Assembly: GCA_021495925.1 (NCBI GenBank)
Contig: JAKEKT010000019.1
Coordinates: 310,001-374,000 of the forward strand
Source of the DNA: Diplodia intermedia
Taxonomy: Eukaryota > Ascomycota > Dothideomycetes > Botryosphaeriales > Botryosphaeriaceae
Direction: 5' to 3'
Length of the DNA: 64,000 bases
Both the position numbers and the translations under genes were made by a program. Shown here one piece after another: positions 62,539 to 64,000 of this stretch (position 1 is its first letter; every line of letters begins with the position of its first letter). A model generated the notes under the pieces. It worked only from the letters and a program-made list of their open reading frames with translations, ran no database searches and was not told the origin of the DNA.

Positions 62539-63336
62539 GGTGAGCGAGGGCGCGAGCGGGCGAGGTGAGAGCGGCAGGCGGCGAGGGAATGGTTGAGCGG
62601 AGATGTTGGTTAAGAAGCGTTGGCGAGGGAGGCACTGCTTGGAGCTCGCCATGCCTCGGCGCTTGGCAGTGACGACGTTCCCAGCGCCTCAGCCACCTGC
62701 ACGCGCCCGACGCGGCTCCACAGCTCCACCCTCCGCTCCCCAGACGCGCGCCCCGTCAAGGACGACGCGACTGCTGTCGCGCTCTCACGCCGCTGCCCAC
62801 CCTCCACCGCCAGCCTCCTTCCGCCGCCCGCCCGTTGCCTGGTCAGCCTGCACCCTGTTAGCTCGCAATCCGCTCCCTCGTGCCCGACATCTGGTCATGT
62901 CGCTGGTCCTCATGACCCTTCAACCCCCAGATCTGCTTATCGATGCCTGAATCTCCCGCCGAAAAACGCCGCAATGACGCTGCCGCCGTCTTCAGTCTTC
63001 GCAAATGTCGCAAAAAACACATGTACATATACGCCCCTGCCTTTCCCCTGCTGATGCCGCTCTTTTCGCTGTCGCTCGTTCCTCCAACGCCGTGCCCGCT
63101 GCTTCGCCGCCTTACCCGCCCTTGATGGACGCTTGCCCGATAAGACTGTAAAGTCGCTCTGCACGATCCTCCGCCGGCCCATAGACGTAGGTAGCATTGC
63201 CTGCCCACATGAATCCCATCCCAAAGCCCCCAGGGTCCATCTAAAACACAAACGCCCAACTTACCAATGTCTCGAAAAGGCGTCCCAAGACCCCCATCCC
63301 ACATCCCCGTCACCTCTCCCCCCAATCACCGCAACC
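62539..63336. other. Divergent promoter region, zinc-ribbon gene / 63337 gene
   Basis: This is about 0.8 kb, C-rich on the + strand. Large open frames are compositional. No gene is supported. Confidence 0.5.
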
Positions 63337-64000
63337 ATGGGCGTCACCATCTCCAAGACGTCGGAGCTGTCGCCCATCTCCATGGTCAGCACCGTCTTCG
63401 GCTTCCTCGGCTTCGCCTTCACCATCGCCACCTTCCTGCGCGTCACGTGGGAGAACATCCAGACCTTCGTCGGCGCCTCGACCCAGATCTCGGACCTGCT
63501 GGGCAACCTCAAGCAAGGGCTGTACGAGGAACGCTCACACCTACGAAAAGTGCGCCGCTGGCAGCGCCGCCGCAGCAGCTTCCAGGGCGGGCCGCGCGCC
63601 GGGCCCTATGACGACTACAACGACTACGGCGACGACTTCGATCTGGGCGGCGGCGGACCACTGCTGCAGGAAAAAGAGGCGGATGCGTACTGGCCGTACG
63701 GTGGTGGCAGTGGGCGGCGCCGTCGGCGAGGGGGAAGGGGAGGGTACCATCCGGACATGAAGGACCTGCACGACGACGACCAGAGCACCAGGGTCATGCG
63801 CGAGGCCGTGCGCAACATGATCCGCGAGTTTCGGTACCTCGAGCAGCCGTTCCTGCGGGACGACGTCGAGGCGCCGGGCCGGGCTGGCAGGAGGTTCGTC
63901 AGCAGTCGCGACCCGCACGTCAGGAACGGCGAGGGCTACAACGGCGGCGCGCCGTCGGACGACGAGCAGGAGTACTACAAGACCGAGTATCGCACCACGG
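63337..64000 (+). CDS. Uncharacterised fungal membrane-associated protein, N-terminal part (runs off the right edge)
   Basis: The frame from the ATG at 63337 (MGVTISKTSELSPISMVSTV) is open for 221 codons to the window end. A single hydrophobic segment at about residues 18-36 (VFGFLGFAFTIATFLRVTW) is followed by a helix (QISDLLGNLKQGLYEERSHL). A long Gly/Arg/Asp/Tyr-rich low-complexity region comes next, then a second charged helix (VMREAVRNMIREFRYLEQPF). This resembles conserved hypothetical proteins of Pezizomycotina; no function is known. The 3' end and possible introns lie outside the window. Confidence 0.75.
   Translation, partial: MGVTISKTSELSPISMVSTVFGFLGFAFTIATFLRVTWENIQTFVGASTQISDLLGNLKQGLYEERSHLRKVRRWQRRRSSFQGGPRAGPYDDYNDYGDDFDLGGGGPLLQEKEADAYWPYGGGSGRRRRRGGRGGYHPDMKDLHDDDQSTRVMREAVRNMIREFRYLEQPFLRDDVEAPGRAGRRFVSSRDPHVRNGEGYNGGAPSDDEQEYYKTEYRTT

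Overview
This window is nuclear DNA from a filamentous ascomycete (Pezizomycotina, most likely Dothideomycetes). The protein genes are split by 45-90 nt GT-AG introns with CTAAC/CTGAC-type branch sites. The gene set is fungal housekeeping (Nas2, Ran, Hrd3, Ada3, Npr2, BAP31/Yet3, Mpv17/Sym1, UPF0658). An AT-rich island has the dinucleotide bias of repeat-induced point mutation (RIP). Gene models were assembled by eye from splice signals, reading phase and remembered family sequences; nothing was searched.

Left part (1-38 kb) is a gene-dense core. In order: the N-terminus of a Rho GEF cut by the window edge (-), proteasome chaperone Nas2 (+), Ran GTPase (+), an amidase-signature enzyme (-), ERAD factor Hrd3 (-), a 14-TM MFS transporter (+), a PA-TM-RING ubiquitin ligase (-), SAGA subunit Ada3 (+), BAP31-like ER protein (+), TORC1 regulator Npr2 (+), an RTA1-family membrane protein (-), a membrane-anchored alpha/beta hydrolase (-), an Mpv17/Sym1 protein (+), UPF0658 Golgi membrane protein (-), a Pth11/rhodopsin-like membrane protein (-) and a four-exon DUF2237 protein (-). 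A frameshifted F-box-like relic closes this part. Two copies of a ~90 bp hairpin element lie in intergenic DNA.

Middle part (38.6-59.3 kb) is an accessory, repeat-rich island. An intact SNF2-type ATPase (+) on the left and an intact SF1/Upf1-like helicase (-) on the right flank about 11.8 kb. That stretch holds extreme RIP-type sequence, terminal-inverted-repeat elements, a TA-flanked MITE, several tandem arrays and gene relics: an acetamidase, a copper amine oxidase, a coiled-coil protein and unknowns. Most stops inside the three unidentified relics fit C-to-T changes. An intact 444-aa protein with no recognised family follows the helicase, behind an ~90 bp minisatellite.

Right part (59.3-64 kb) returns to core genes: a mitochondrially targeted short-chain dehydrogenase (-), a tRNA-Phe(GAA) gene, a small zinc-ribbon protein (-) and the start of an uncharacterised membrane protein (+) that runs off the edge. 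The tRNA-Phe gene is the most unusual object seen. Besides a normal 30-nt tRNA intron next to the anticodon, its anticodon stem is interrupted by a 54-nt segment with every hallmark of a spliceosomal intron. Removing both leaves an exact 73-nt tRNA.
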